A stretch of 5,590 nucleotides of DNA from Victivallales bacterium (GTDB lineage: Bacteria; Verrucomicrobiota; Lentisphaeria; Oligosphaerales; Oligosphaeraceae): assembly GCA_017543165.1 (NCBI GenBank), contig JAFYGL010000473.1, positions 1 to 5,590 of the forward strand, read 5' to 3'. Shown here piece after piece: positions 1 to 5,590 of this stretch. Below the pieces are notes generated by a model, which was given only the letters and a program-made list of their open reading frames with translations, had not been told where the DNA came from and made no database searches. Numbering within the stretch: the first letter of the stretch is position 1; each line of letters begins with the position of its first letter. The translations under genes and the position numbers were made by a program.

Positions 1-50
1 AGGGACCAAAGGGACCAAAGGGACCAAAGGGACCAAAGGGACCAAGGGAC
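1..50. repeat. Left arm of opposing 9-bp tandem repeat (GGGACCAAA units)
   Basis: Four exact copies of GGGACCAAA occupy 2-37, followed by a shortened copy GGGACCAA (38-45) and a partial GGGAC (46-50). The array begins at the window edge, so more copies may lie to the left. The unit is the reverse complement of TTTGGTCCC, which is repeated in the other arm. Bases 1-42 are exactly complementary to 94-135. A 14-base non-repeat stretch (51-64) separates the two arms. Confidence 0.95.
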
Positions 51-64
51 ATTCAACCACTGAT

Positions 65-153
65 TTGTCCCTTTTGTCCCTTTTGTCCCTTTTGTCCCTT
101 TGGTCCCTTTGGTCCCTTTGGTCCCTTTGGTCCCTTTAGTCCCTTTAGTCCCT
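65..153. repeat. Right arm of opposing 9-bp tandem repeat (TTTNGTCCC units)
   Basis: Ten TCCC cores occur at an exact 9-base period, starting at 68, 77, 86, 95, 104, 113, 122, 131, 140 and 149. The variable base defines ordered blocks: four TTGTCCC, then four TGGTCCC, then two TAGTCCC. The TTTGGTCCC block (99-134) pairs perfectly with the four GGGACCAAA units of the left arm. Together the arms could form a very long hairpin in RNA or a cruciform in DNA. No open frame with coding character covers the array. Confidence 0.95.
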
Positions 154-190
154 TAGACTATCGCCCCACAAGCGCCATCTCTGTGTTGTA

Positions 191-236
191 CAAAATTGCG
201 ACTTTGCGTTGATTTTATAGCAAAAGCGCAATTTTG
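191..236. promoter_or_regulatory. 10-bp dyad upstream of the promoter (possible operator or hairpin)
   Basis: CAAAATTGCG (191-200) and CGCAATTTTG (227-236) are perfect inverted repeats separated by 26 bases. The stem can continue inward through CTTTG (202-206) and CAAAAG (221-226) with a mismatch and one bulged A. It lies 25 bp upstream of the -35 element. No T-run follows the right arm, so it does not look like an intrinsic terminator on the + strand. It could be a regulator binding site or simply AT-rich chance structure. Bases 154-190 show nothing recognisable. Confidence 0.45.
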
Positions 237-259
237 GAATAATAATAGCTATTTTGGAA
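231..259 (+). promoter_or_regulatory. Direct repeat ATTTTGGAA, 20-bp period, abutting the -35 element
   Basis: ATTTTGGAA occurs at 231-239 and again at 251-259. The 20-bp spacing is about two helical turns, so both copies face the same side of the DNA, and the second ends two bases before the -35 hexamer. This position suits a class II-type activator or a repressor, but the repeat is short and AT-rich. The first copy overlaps the right arm of the 191-236 dyad. Confidence 0.35.
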
Positions 260-261
260 AA

Positions 262-290
262 TTTACAGAAGCCCGAAAAATTGTTATAAT
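262..290 (+). promoter_or_regulatory. Sigma-70-type promoter with extended -10
   Basis: TTTACA (262-267) matches five of six bases of the TTGACA -35 consensus. A 17-bp spacer leads to a perfect TATAAT -10 hexamer (285-290), preceded by TG at 282-283 in the extended -10 position. Transcription would start near 296-298, leaving a leader of about 43 nt before the ATG at 340. It is the only strong promoter match I see, and it fits as the promoter of the whole four-gene run. It also argues against any translation start upstream of about 300 for the first gene. Confidence 0.75.
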
Positions 291-339
291 TTCCCGCGTT
301 GAAAATTGGTTTAATTGCGTCAGGGAAAACACGGGAATC

Positions 340-2775
340 ATGGAAACGAGAATGCGGGCACATTGTATTTGGATGTCGTATGCTGTAATTGCGCTCCTGT
401 CATGTCTGCTTGCCAATGGAATGGAGGATGAGTTGCTTCCTTCTGGACAGGGCGGCAATATGCTTCTGAATGGAAGCCTTTTCCTGGAGGCAGGGGATTT
501 CCCAGCAAACTGGGGTTCAACAAAGCACAAGCCAGACTATTATCCAGAAGGCTTCCCACAAGGTGGTGGTTCGTTGCGTTTCCATGAGAAAGGTAAATTG
601 CATTTGATACGGCAGGACTGGACTTTCAGCATCATAGAGGGTGAAAAGTACCGTCTGAGCTACTGGATGCGCAGTCAGGACTTCAAAGCAAGGCAGGCAA
701 AAGTACTATCATTCAACAATGGCTGGACCAGCAGCGCCGAATCAAGCATTCCAGCAGGCAGTTCGGACTGGCGCCAGGTGGAGCTGGTCTTCGACGGCTT
801 CCCATCCAAGGGCGGCGTGGGCAGCGTGGGCATTCTGGTTGACGGCATTGAGCAGGGCTTTGTGGAAATTGCCAATATCTGCCTGGAGCCTGCCACCCGC
901 AAGGCGCAGGAGGCCTCGGTGGCATATCTGAAGGAAATCCCGCCACAGAAACTCATCCCGCTTGCACCCCGCCTGTATGAGATACAAAACCAGCTCACAT
1001 TGCGCTGGTTCGGTGAAGCGGATGTGAAGCAGATTGCCTGGTCCCTTTCTGGCAAGGCAATGGGCATGGCCGCCCCTGACGCAAATGGAGTGGTGGCGCT
1101 GGATTTCAGCCAGGTCAAGCCAGGCGAATACACTCTGGAATTGAAGGCAGGAGACTTCACATTGACCAGGCAGGTGCGCCGCATGGCCGAAATCAAGACG
1201 CAGGGAATACGTCGCAATAATTTCAACACCCTGATTTTCTCGGCCAATTGCAAGGAAGGCGAGGCATTTGAGTTTGGATTGGAGGGCAGTTCGTGGATTT
1301 CCATCAAGACAACTCCTGGAATGACCATTGAGCTGGCTGGCATGAAGCATGGCATTTCTGGTTCCATGCCAGTGCATTTGGCGGCAGGAATGCACCAAGG
1401 CAAGGTCGTAAAGGGCGCAGGGCAAATCGAGGTATCGGCAATTGCGGAGACTCTCTACTACCAGTTGGCGGGAGGGCCATATCTCAATGGCATTCCAAAA
1501 CACACATACGCAATGGTAAAGAAACAGCAGCTTGACTGCGTCACTACCTTCTCCAACGGCGGTCCCACCAGCAGCCAGGACTGGGACGACTTCCGCAAAT
1601 GCCACTCAAACTACCTCCTTGAACACGCCTCCGTAGGCGATGTCACTGGCGACACGCTCAAGGCATTCAGGGGCCTGACAAAGGACACTCCATATTTCGA
1701 CGGCATCATCGCGGATGAATTCAGCGGCGGCAACAACCGCCAGCTGGCAAAGTTCCTGAAGCACCGCGAGGCATTGAGCAATCCATACGGCAAGGCAGTT
1801 TACGCCTGGGTGACTGGCACGCCAGGCAACTCGCCCATACTGGCTGGCTTCCTAAGCTGCTTCCTGAACGACCTGCGGGGAAAGGTGATATATGAATCAT
1901 ACGTGCCAAACAACTACACAGACGAGGCAGAGGCAAGAAACGTCATGCAGCGAAAATTCAACCACATTGTGCAGAAGTTCAAGAAACTCTATCCTGGCTG
2001 CGAGAAAGTACTGGGACTTGCTCTCTGCCATTCCAACATCCCTCTTTCGTTCACCATCGACAATGAGCCTGAGGCAAACTTCAAATACCTGCTGGACATG
2101 CAGATGAACCTGCTGGCAAAACACCCTGATTTCCAGAACCTCTCCCTGGTCGGCACTTGGGGCGGCAACTATGCCGACGAGGAGATGACGCGCTGGTTCA
2201 GCGCACTTCTGCGCCATTATGTCATTGAAGGCAAGACTGACATGCTCTCCGCGCCACTGGGCTGGAGCCTGGCACCCAAGCACATACAGAACGCCTCATT
2301 CCGCAAGGGACTGGAACACTGGGAAGCATCGGGAAATGTCTCCCTTGGAACACAGGACAGCATGGCGGACATATTGCGACAGTTCAACATCATACCAGGC
2401 AAAGCGGACGCATACGCAGTGATAGCACCAGGCGCCTCCCTTTCCCAGAAAATCGCCAATCTGGCGCCAGGCAAACTCTATGTGCTGAAATACGTCACCT
2501 CCGACGCCACAAATGTCAAGGGAGGCCGCCCGAAGCAGACTGCGCTCGCCGCCACATTAGAGGACGCCGATATTGTCGCCAATCTCATTAAATACAGGAA
2601 GCCAATCATGCAGGACAGGAACACCCGCATGGGAAACGAAAACTACGATGCTGTGCTTTTCCGCGCCAAGAAGGATGCCGCCCGCGTGACGCTTTCCGCC
2701 TCCGCCACGGCAGCAAGACCATCTGGCCTCCATTTCGTAAGCATAATGCCATACTACGAGGATAAAATTGAATGA
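340..2775 (+). CDS. Large exported multidomain protein, CBM-like modules around a putative TIM-barrel hydrolase domain
   Basis: This 811-residue protein is of unknown family. A start at 340 is chosen because the frame, open from 196, runs through the promoter at 262-290. The ATG at 352 is an alternative, as no strong ribosome binding site decides between them. Residues about 10-28 form a hydrophobic export signal (AVIALLSCLLA, then ANG). Residues about 38-185 resemble a CBM4/9-type jelly roll: it opens with NMLLNGSLF and includes DWRQVELVF. Residues about 205-280 look like an immunoglobulin-like strand module. Residues about 378-640 may be an (alpha/beta)8 barrel with FDGIIADEF (D459, E460) and IDNEPE (E576) as candidate acidic active-site positions. 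A second jelly-roll-like module opens near residue 651 (NASFRKGLEHWE) and runs to the C-terminus. Exported glycan binding or hydrolysis is inferred from this architecture; catalysis is unproven. Confidence 0.85.
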   Translation: METRMRAHCIWMSYAVIALLSCLLANGMEDELLPSGQGGNMLLNGSLFLEAGDFPANWGSTKHKPDYYPEGFPQGGGSLRFHEKGKLHLIRQDWTFSIIEGEKYRLSYWMRSQDFKARQAKVLSFNNGWTSSAESSIPAGSSDWRQVELVFDGFPSKGGVGSVGILVDGIEQGFVEIANICLEPATRKAQEASVAYLKEIPPQKLIPLAPRLYEIQNQLTLRWFGEADVKQIAWSLSGKAMGMAAPDANGVVALDFSQVKPGEYTLELKAGDFTLTRQVRRMAEIKTQGIRRNNFNTLIFSANCKEGEAFEFGLEGSSWISIKTTPGMTIELAGMKHGISGSMPVHLAAGMHQGKVVKGAGQIEVSAIAETLYYQLAGGPYLNGIPKHTYAMVKKQQLDCVTTFSNGGPTSSQDWDDFRKCHSNYLLEHASVGDVTGDTLKAFRGLTKDTPYFDGIIADEFSGGNNRQLAKFLKHREALSNPYGKAVYAWVTGTPGNSPILAGFLSCFLNDLRGKVIYESYVPNNYTDEAEARNVMQRKFNHIVQKFKKLYPGCEKVLGLALCHSNIPLSFTIDNEPEANFKYLLDMQMNLLAKHPDFQNLSLVGTWGGNYADEEMTRWFSALLRHYVIEGKTDMLSAPLGWSLAPKHIQNASFRKGLEHWEASGNVSLGTQDSMADILRQFNIIPGKADAYAVIAPGASLSQKIANLAPGKLYVLKYVTSDATNVKGGRPKQTALAATLEDADIVANLIKYRKPIMQDRNTRMGNENYDAVLFRAKKDAARVTLSASATAARPSGLHFVSIMPYYEDKIE

Positions 2776-2800
2776 AATAGACATGAATGGACAAACAAAG

Positions 2801-2805
2801 AAGGA
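2801..2805 (+). promoter_or_regulatory. Ribosome binding site deciding the pseudopilin start
   Basis: AAGGA lies 8 nt before the ATG at 2814. The upstream in-frame ATG at 2787 would place this site inside the gene and would add nine charged or polar residues before the usual short leader, so 2814 is preferred. Confidence 0.7.
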
Positions 2806-2813
2806 ACACGAAC

Positions 2814-3527
2814 ATGAAATGCGTTAATAGAACAGCAAAGAAATCATTTACACTCATTGAATTGCTGGTAGTCATAGCAATTATAGCAATTCTTGCGGCC
2901 ATGCTTCTGCCTGCATTAAGCAAGGCCAGGGCAAAAGCCAGGCAGACCTCCTGCATCAACAACCTTAAGCAGCTTGGGCTTGCATTCAACATGTACTTCA
3001 ATGACTTCGAGGGATGGCTGCCCTACCCAATGCAAGGCAACCAGACCACATACAACACATACGGCGCGGTTGCCTGGACACAGGTGATGTCAAAGAACAA
3101 GTACATCGAATCTGCCCATGGCAGCAATCGCTGCACAGTGGCAAACGCCAATGTGGTCTCCAGCATTTCCGCTGGCCTGCATTGTCCTGAGGCCGACACC
3201 GACAAGACCTGGAACGCCACCAGCAACAGCAATGGCGGCTGGGCGCAGACTGGCTTCAGCACCTGCGCCGACTTTGGAATGAACTACTATAACGGCGACG
3301 GTGTTTCGGACGGCGGCAAGCATGTCATTCATCTTGTGGTGAACCCCTCTTCGGCAATCATGGCGGCTGAAGGCAATGAGCGAGTGCTTTCAGGCTATAG
3401 CGGCACGGCGGCCAACAGCATCATCTACCGTCATTCGGGCAAGGCAAACTGGGTGACATACTCGGGCAGCGTGCACACTGGCGTCGTCAGGACAAATGGG
3501 CAATTCAGAAGCGGGACAGGCTTTTAA
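2814..3527 (+). CDS. Pseudopilin-like protein (type II secretion/type IV pilin N-terminal motif)
   Basis: This 237-residue protein has a short basic leader ([11 protein letters not shown]), then the class III prepilin core [20 protein letters not shown], with the conserved Glu at position 5 after the predicted cleavage point, and a [11 protein letters not shown] helix. The residue before the Phe is Ser rather than the Gly usual for prepilin peptidase. The following [22 protein letters not shown] stretch and the GLHCPEAD segment are typical of the large PVC-group family often annotated as prepilin N-terminal cleavage/methylation domain proteins. Near the C-terminus, H207 is followed by nine residues and then SG, a variant of the H-X9-DG tail with Ser for Asp. 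Such proteins are anchored in the inner membrane by the N-terminal helix. Their role is poorly known; here it sits 38 nt after a glycan-type gene and 16 nt before another, suggesting a role in export or surface display in the same pathway. Confidence 0.92.
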   Translation: MKCVNRTAKKSFTLIELLVVIAIIAILAAMLLPALSKARAKARQTSCINNLKQLGLAFNMYFNDFEGWLPYPMQGNQTTYNTYGAVAWTQVMSKNKYIESAHGSNRCTVANANVVSSISAGLHCPEADTDKTWNATSNSNGGWAQTGFSTCADFGMNYYNGDGVSDGGKHVIHLVVNPSSAIMAAEGNERVLSGYSGTAANSIIYRHSGKANWVTYSGSVHTGVVRTNGQFRSGTGF

Positions 3528-3530
3528 TCT

Positions 3531-3535
3531 GGAGG
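3531..3535 (+). promoter_or_regulatory. Strong ribosome binding site for the CBM9-like gene
   Basis: GGAGG lies 8 nt upstream of the ATG at 3544, the best Shine-Dalgarno match in the window. It selects 3544 over the in-frame ATG at 3496, which falls inside the pseudopilin gene and would put 16 non-signal residues before the export signal. Confidence 0.85.
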
Positions 3536-3543
3536 TTTGCATT

Positions 3544-4173
3544 ATGAGGAAGTCATCTATACTAGCGGCACTGGTGTTTGTGCTGTCATCCATGTTTGCA
3601 ATGTGCGTGGAGCGCGGCTCATCGGAAATCCTGAACCTGACTGGTGCAAACGCCCCCACAAAGGCACACGGCATTGGACGCTGGCTCATCAATGAGACAA
3701 GCGCAAAAGACGAGGAACTGGAACTGAAATTCCGCTTCTGGCATGATGAAAAGACATTGACCATCATGCTCAAGGACATTGCCAGCAGCGCCGACGCGCC
3801 AGCCACCTGGGAGATACACGCCGCACAGTTCAACGACAAAGGCGATTTGCTGGTGCTGAGCGTGGGACCTGGCGCAAAGGTCTCCGCCAAGGCAGTCGTC
3901 CGCAGGCAAGGCGGCACCGCCACCAAGACTGAAACGCCACTGCCAGATTTCGCCACCGCCACAGTGCAATGCGCCGATGAAATCAGGACCATACAGGTCT
4001 CGATACCAATGGACAAACTGGCGCCATACGGCTTCATTCCAGGCAAGGTCTGCTTCATGAACGCATTCTACCTGAAAAACGACGAGGCAAAAACCATCTA
4101 CAGCTGGAATCCCACTGGCAAAAGCCCCCGTACCGCACCCTGGTGCCTGGGCCGAGTCTATGTGCTGAAATAA
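3544..4173 (+). CDS. Small exported CBM9/DOMON-like protein
   Basis: This 209-residue protein starts with an export signal: MRKSS, then a hydrophobic stretch ILAALVFVLSSMFA. The C22 region (FAMC) is not a canonical lipobox, so lipoprotein anchoring is uncertain. The rest looks like one beta-sandwich. Features that recall the carbohydrate family 9 binding (CBM9_1/DOMON-like) fold are the FRFWHDEKTLTIMLKD strand pair, a WEIHAAQFNDKGDLL hairpin, a PMDKLAP segment before a late strand, and the closing YSWNPTGKSPRTAPWCLGRVYV. The last matches the family's habit of ending with a Trp-containing segment and a final GR-x-x-V strand. It has no visible catalytic domain. It may bind the polysaccharide or oligosaccharide handled by the neighbours. 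It is separated by 16 nt from the pseudopilin and by 1 nt from the next open frame, so co-expression is likely. Family assignment is from motif memory and is moderate; the exported status is firmer. Confidence 0.85.
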   Translation: MRKSSILAALVFVLSSMFAMCVERGSSEILNLTGANAPTKAHGIGRWLINETSAKDEELELKFRFWHDEKTLTIMLKDIASSADAPATWEIHAAQFNDKGDLLVLSVGPGAKVSAKAVVRRQGGTATKTETPLPDFATATVQCADEIRTIQVSIPMDKLAPYGFIPGKVCFMNAFYLKNDEAKTIYSWNPTGKSPRTAPWCLGRVYVLK

Positions 4174-4174
4174 T

Positions 4175-5017
4175 ATGGACGCCTTGGCCGCGCTCCCCAA
4201 CTACCAAACCATGAAACTAGACATACACTTTCGCAAGATTCTAGGTGCTATCAAGCCGCTGCACGGCGTCAATCGCGCGCCAGCACGCTTCAAGGAAGAT
4301 AAAATCGAGGAAATCGAGGCGGCGGGCATTCCCTTTGTCCGCACTCATGACTGTGGTGGCGCGTACGGGCGCAACATATTTGTTGACATACCCAACATAT
4401 TCCGCGACTTCGAGGCAGACGAGAACTCGCCCGCCTCATACGACTTCGCCTTCACGGACCACTATCTCTCGTGCATTGTCAACTCAGGGGCGCAGCCATT
4501 TTTCCGTCTCGGCGTTACCATAGAGAACAACTGGAAAATCAAGGCCTACAGAATCGCGCCGCCAAAGGACTTCAGCAAATGGGCGCGCATTTGCGAGCAT
4601 ATAGTACGCCACTACAACGAAGGATGGGCCAATGGCTTTCACTGGAACATCAAATACTGGGAGATATGGAACGAACCAGAGAACCCGCCCATGTGGCAAG
4701 GAACGCGTGAGCAGTACTTCGACCTGTATGAGACTGCTGCAAGGCACCTCAAGAATTGCTTCCCAGAAATCAATGTGGGCGGCTACGGCGGATGCGGCTT
4801 CTACGCCATTACACGCCAGGGAATGAACGACTTCTACAAGAGTTTCATTCCATGGTACGAAGACTTCCTGGCATACGTCTCAGAACATTCCGCGCCACTG
4901 GATTTCTATTCATTCCACCTGTACACGGATGACCCATGGGAAATTGCAAAACACGCAGTTTATGTGCGCGAAAAAACTGGACCAGGCGGGCTTCAACGGC
5001 ACGGAGATTGTCTTTGA
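4175..5017 (+). CDS. GH39-type glycoside hydrolase, N-terminal part (acid/base half), cut off by a frameshift
   Basis: This frame encodes the first half of a GH39/clan A type (beta/alpha)8 glycosidase, the family of beta-xylosidases. The ATG at 4175 lies 1 nt after the preceding stop. The ATG at 4211 gives MKLDIHFRKILGAIKPLHGV, which begins like family members and may be the true start; neither has a clear ribosome binding site. No signal peptide is present, implying a cytoplasmic enzyme. Family-like segments include HGVNRAP, FVRTHDCGG, PFFRLGVTIE and WEIWNEPEN, where the Glu encoded at 4673-4675 (residue 155 from the 4211 start) is the predicted acid/base. After VREK the frame runs into unrelated residues (TGPGGLQRHGDCL) and stops at 5015-5017, just before the codon for the nucleophile in the other frame. 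Alone this fragment would lack the nucleophile and should be inactive. It is the same gene as the 4929-5531 segment. Confidence 0.8.
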   Translation: MDALAALPNYQTMKLDIHFRKILGAIKPLHGVNRAPARFKEDKIEEIEAAGIPFVRTHDCGGAYGRNIFVDIPNIFRDFEADENSPASYDFAFTDHYLSCIVNSGAQPFFRLGVTIENNWKIKAYRIAPPKDFSKWARICEHIVRHYNEGWANGFHWNIKYWEIWNEPENPPMWQGTREQYFDLYETAARHLKNCFPEINVGGYGGCGFYAITRQGMNDFYKSFIPWYEDFLAYVSEHSAPLDFYSFHLYTDDPWEIAKHAVYVREKTGPGGLQRHGDCL

Positions 5018-5531
5018 CGAATGGAACTACTCTGTCATAAGGCGGGACAAACGGGAGAACGACTATGAGGAAATCAAGGAACTGCCTGGCACGCTTTTTG
5101 TGGCCGAGGCATTCTGCCGCATGCAGGACAGCCCCATCGACAAGGCGATGTACTATGACGCGGAGCCCACTTCTGGATACTGCGGACTGTTCTATTTTCC
5201 AGGTTCGCGCACCACGCCCACATATCAGGCATTCATCGCGTTCAACCGCCTTTACCAACTGGGAAGCCAGGCCTTGATTGATGCTGACCTGCCTGACACC
5301 GTCGCCGCGCTTGCCGCGACCAATGGGAACACAGGGCTGCTTATGCTGGTAAACCGCGGTCCAAGAGACCTGGAAATACCATATTCCTGCGATGTGCCGC
5401 TGGACAATGCCACCATCGAATGCCTGTCGCGTGACGGGCATTTCCTCCCTGCCCCGCATTTCTTCTGGAAAGAGGGCATTCTCCTCCTGACACGGCATAC
5501 ACTTCTTATCCTCAAAACAACTTTCAATTAG
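4929..5531 (+). CDS. GH39-type glycoside hydrolase, C-terminal part (nucleophile half), displaced by a frameshift
   Basis: This is the continuation of the preceding gene in the +1 frame; family-like sequence begins at KKLDQAGFNGTEIVFDEWNY (from about 4971). The Glu of FDEWN (codon 5019-5021) is the predicted catalytic nucleophile, in the motif style shared by GH39 and GH51 enzymes. Removing one A joins the halves, giving 439 residues from 4211 and placing the two glutamates at 155 and 270. That 115-residue separation is close to that of the characterised Thermoanaerobacterium GH39 beta-xylosidase (recalled as E160 and E277). The end (residues about 350-439) has the beta-rich pattern of the accessory sandwich domain of this clan, for example LLMLVNRGPRDLEIPY. 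The open frame's first ATG (4929) has no ribosome binding site and its first 14 residues are out-of-frame sequence, so it is probably not an independent gene. Confidence 0.8.
   Translation: MTHGKLQNTQFMCAKKLDQAGFNGTEIVFDEWNYSVIRRDKRENDYEEIKELPGTLFVAEAFCRMQDSPIDKAMYYDAEPTSGYCGLFYFPGSRTTPTYQAFIAFNRLYQLGSQALIDADLPDTVAALAATNGNTGLLMLVNRGPRDLEIPYSCDVPLDNATIECLSRDGHFLPAPHFFWKEGILLLTRHTLLILKTTFN
4971..4976 (+). other. A6 homopolymer at the frameshift point in the GH39 gene
   Basis: Upstream reading is GTG CGC GAA AAA (VREK); downstream family-like reading resumes at CTG (4977), giving LDQAGF. The two meet exactly when the A6 run is reduced to A5. This is a one-base excess in a homopolymer, consistent with a sequencing or assembly error, a real null or phase-variable mutation, or a site for transcriptional slippage. 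Confidence 0.9.
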
Positions 5532-5561
5532 GCAAGGCAATATTAAATTATCGCCGCCTGT

Positions 5562-5590
5562 GTGGACTGTGGTCTGTGGACTGTGGACTG
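5562..5590. repeat. Heptamer tandem repeat (GTGGACT units), cut by window edge
   Basis: GTGGACT (5562-5568), GTGGTCT (5569-5575), GTGGACT (5576-5582) and GTGGACT (5583-5589) run head to tail with a period of 7, ending with G at the last base of the window. Only one base differs among four copies. It begins 30 nt after the GH39 stop. The 5532-5561 stretch between them shows no gene and no clear intrinsic terminator. Confidence 0.85.

Noticed and set aside
1..153. CRISPR array
   Set aside because: The units are 9 bases long, contiguous, with no unique spacers and no cas genes nearby.
191..236. Intrinsic terminator of an upstream gene
   Set aside because: The loop is long, the stem is AT-rich and no T-run follows on the + strand.
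196..339. N-terminal extension of the first gene by 48 codons
   Set aside because: This stretch contains the dyad, the direct repeat and the promoter, is AT-rich, and would bury the export signal behind 48 residues.
742..1605. Long reverse-strand open frame (287 codons), with another at 675-1403
   Set aside because: They lie wholly inside the 811-residue forward gene, their translations show no domain-like pattern, and they have no ribosome binding site. They are shadows of codon bias in the forward frame.
2477..2492. A 16-base sequence (tctatgtgctgaaata) shared with 4157-4172 at the end of the CBM9-like gene
   Set aside because: Both encode YVLK in the same frame near a beta strand. There is no flanking similarity, so shared codon preference is the simplest explanation.
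4929..5531. Independent second gene rather than a GH39 fragment
   Set aside because: It has no ribosome binding site, its first residues are out-of-frame translation of conserved GH39 sequence, and it joins the upstream half exactly when one A is removed.
4845..5540. Reverse-strand open frame of 231 codons over the GH39 C-terminal half
   Set aside because: The forward frames encode recognisable GH39 segments with catalytic motifs; the reverse translation is low in recognisable structure.
1051..5540. Recurring GGCAAGGCA (near 1051, 1790, 3439 and 5532) as a possible uptake or Chi-like sequence
   Set aside because: Three of the four copies are within coding sequence rich in GGC, AAG and GCA codons. 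Without genome-wide counts the excess cannot be separated from codon bias.

Overview
The window looks like part of a glycan-degradation locus from a Lentisphaerae (Victivallales-type) bacterium or a close relative in the PVC group. The lineage call rests mainly on one gene: a pseudopilin-like protein with the N-terminal core [20 protein letters not shown] followed by [11 protein letters not shown], a style abundant in Lentisphaerae, Verrucomicrobia and Planctomycetes. It is an inference from motif style, not a database match. All convincing genes are on the + strand.

Layout: (1) Bases 1-153 are a large array of 9-base tandem repeats arranged as two opposing arms, giving a 42-bp perfect inverted repeat that starts at the left window edge. 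(2) Bases 154-339 are AT-rich and non-coding. They hold a 10-bp dyad, a 9-bp direct repeat with a 20-bp period, and a near-consensus sigma-70 promoter (TTTACA, 17 bp, TATAAT with an extended -10 TG). (3) Four tightly packed genes follow, with gaps of 38, 16 and 1 nt. They are a large exported multidomain protein of unknown family with flanking carbohydrate-binding-like modules (340-2775), a pseudopilin-like protein (2814-3527), a small exported CBM9/DOMON-like protein (3544-4173), and a GH39-type glycoside hydrolase (4175 or 4211 to 5531). (4) The last bases (5562-5590) begin a second tandem repeat with a 7-base unit, cut by the window edge.

The glycoside hydrolase is broken in this sequence. 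One extra A in an A6 run (4971-4976) moves the reading frame after the acid/base half and before the nucleophile half. Removing one A joins the two halves into one continuous GH39-like protein of about 440 residues, with catalytic glutamates 115 residues apart, as expected for the family.

Inferred working model: the promoter at 262-290 drives one transcript. The first three proteins are exported and may bind or attack a polysaccharide at the surface or in the periplasm, while the GH39 enzyme has no signal peptide and would hydrolyse imported oligosaccharides (possibly xylosides) in the cytoplasm. No transporter, sulfatase or regulator is visible in the window, so substrate and regulation remain open. 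No RNA genes, CRISPR arrays or transposase genes were seen.
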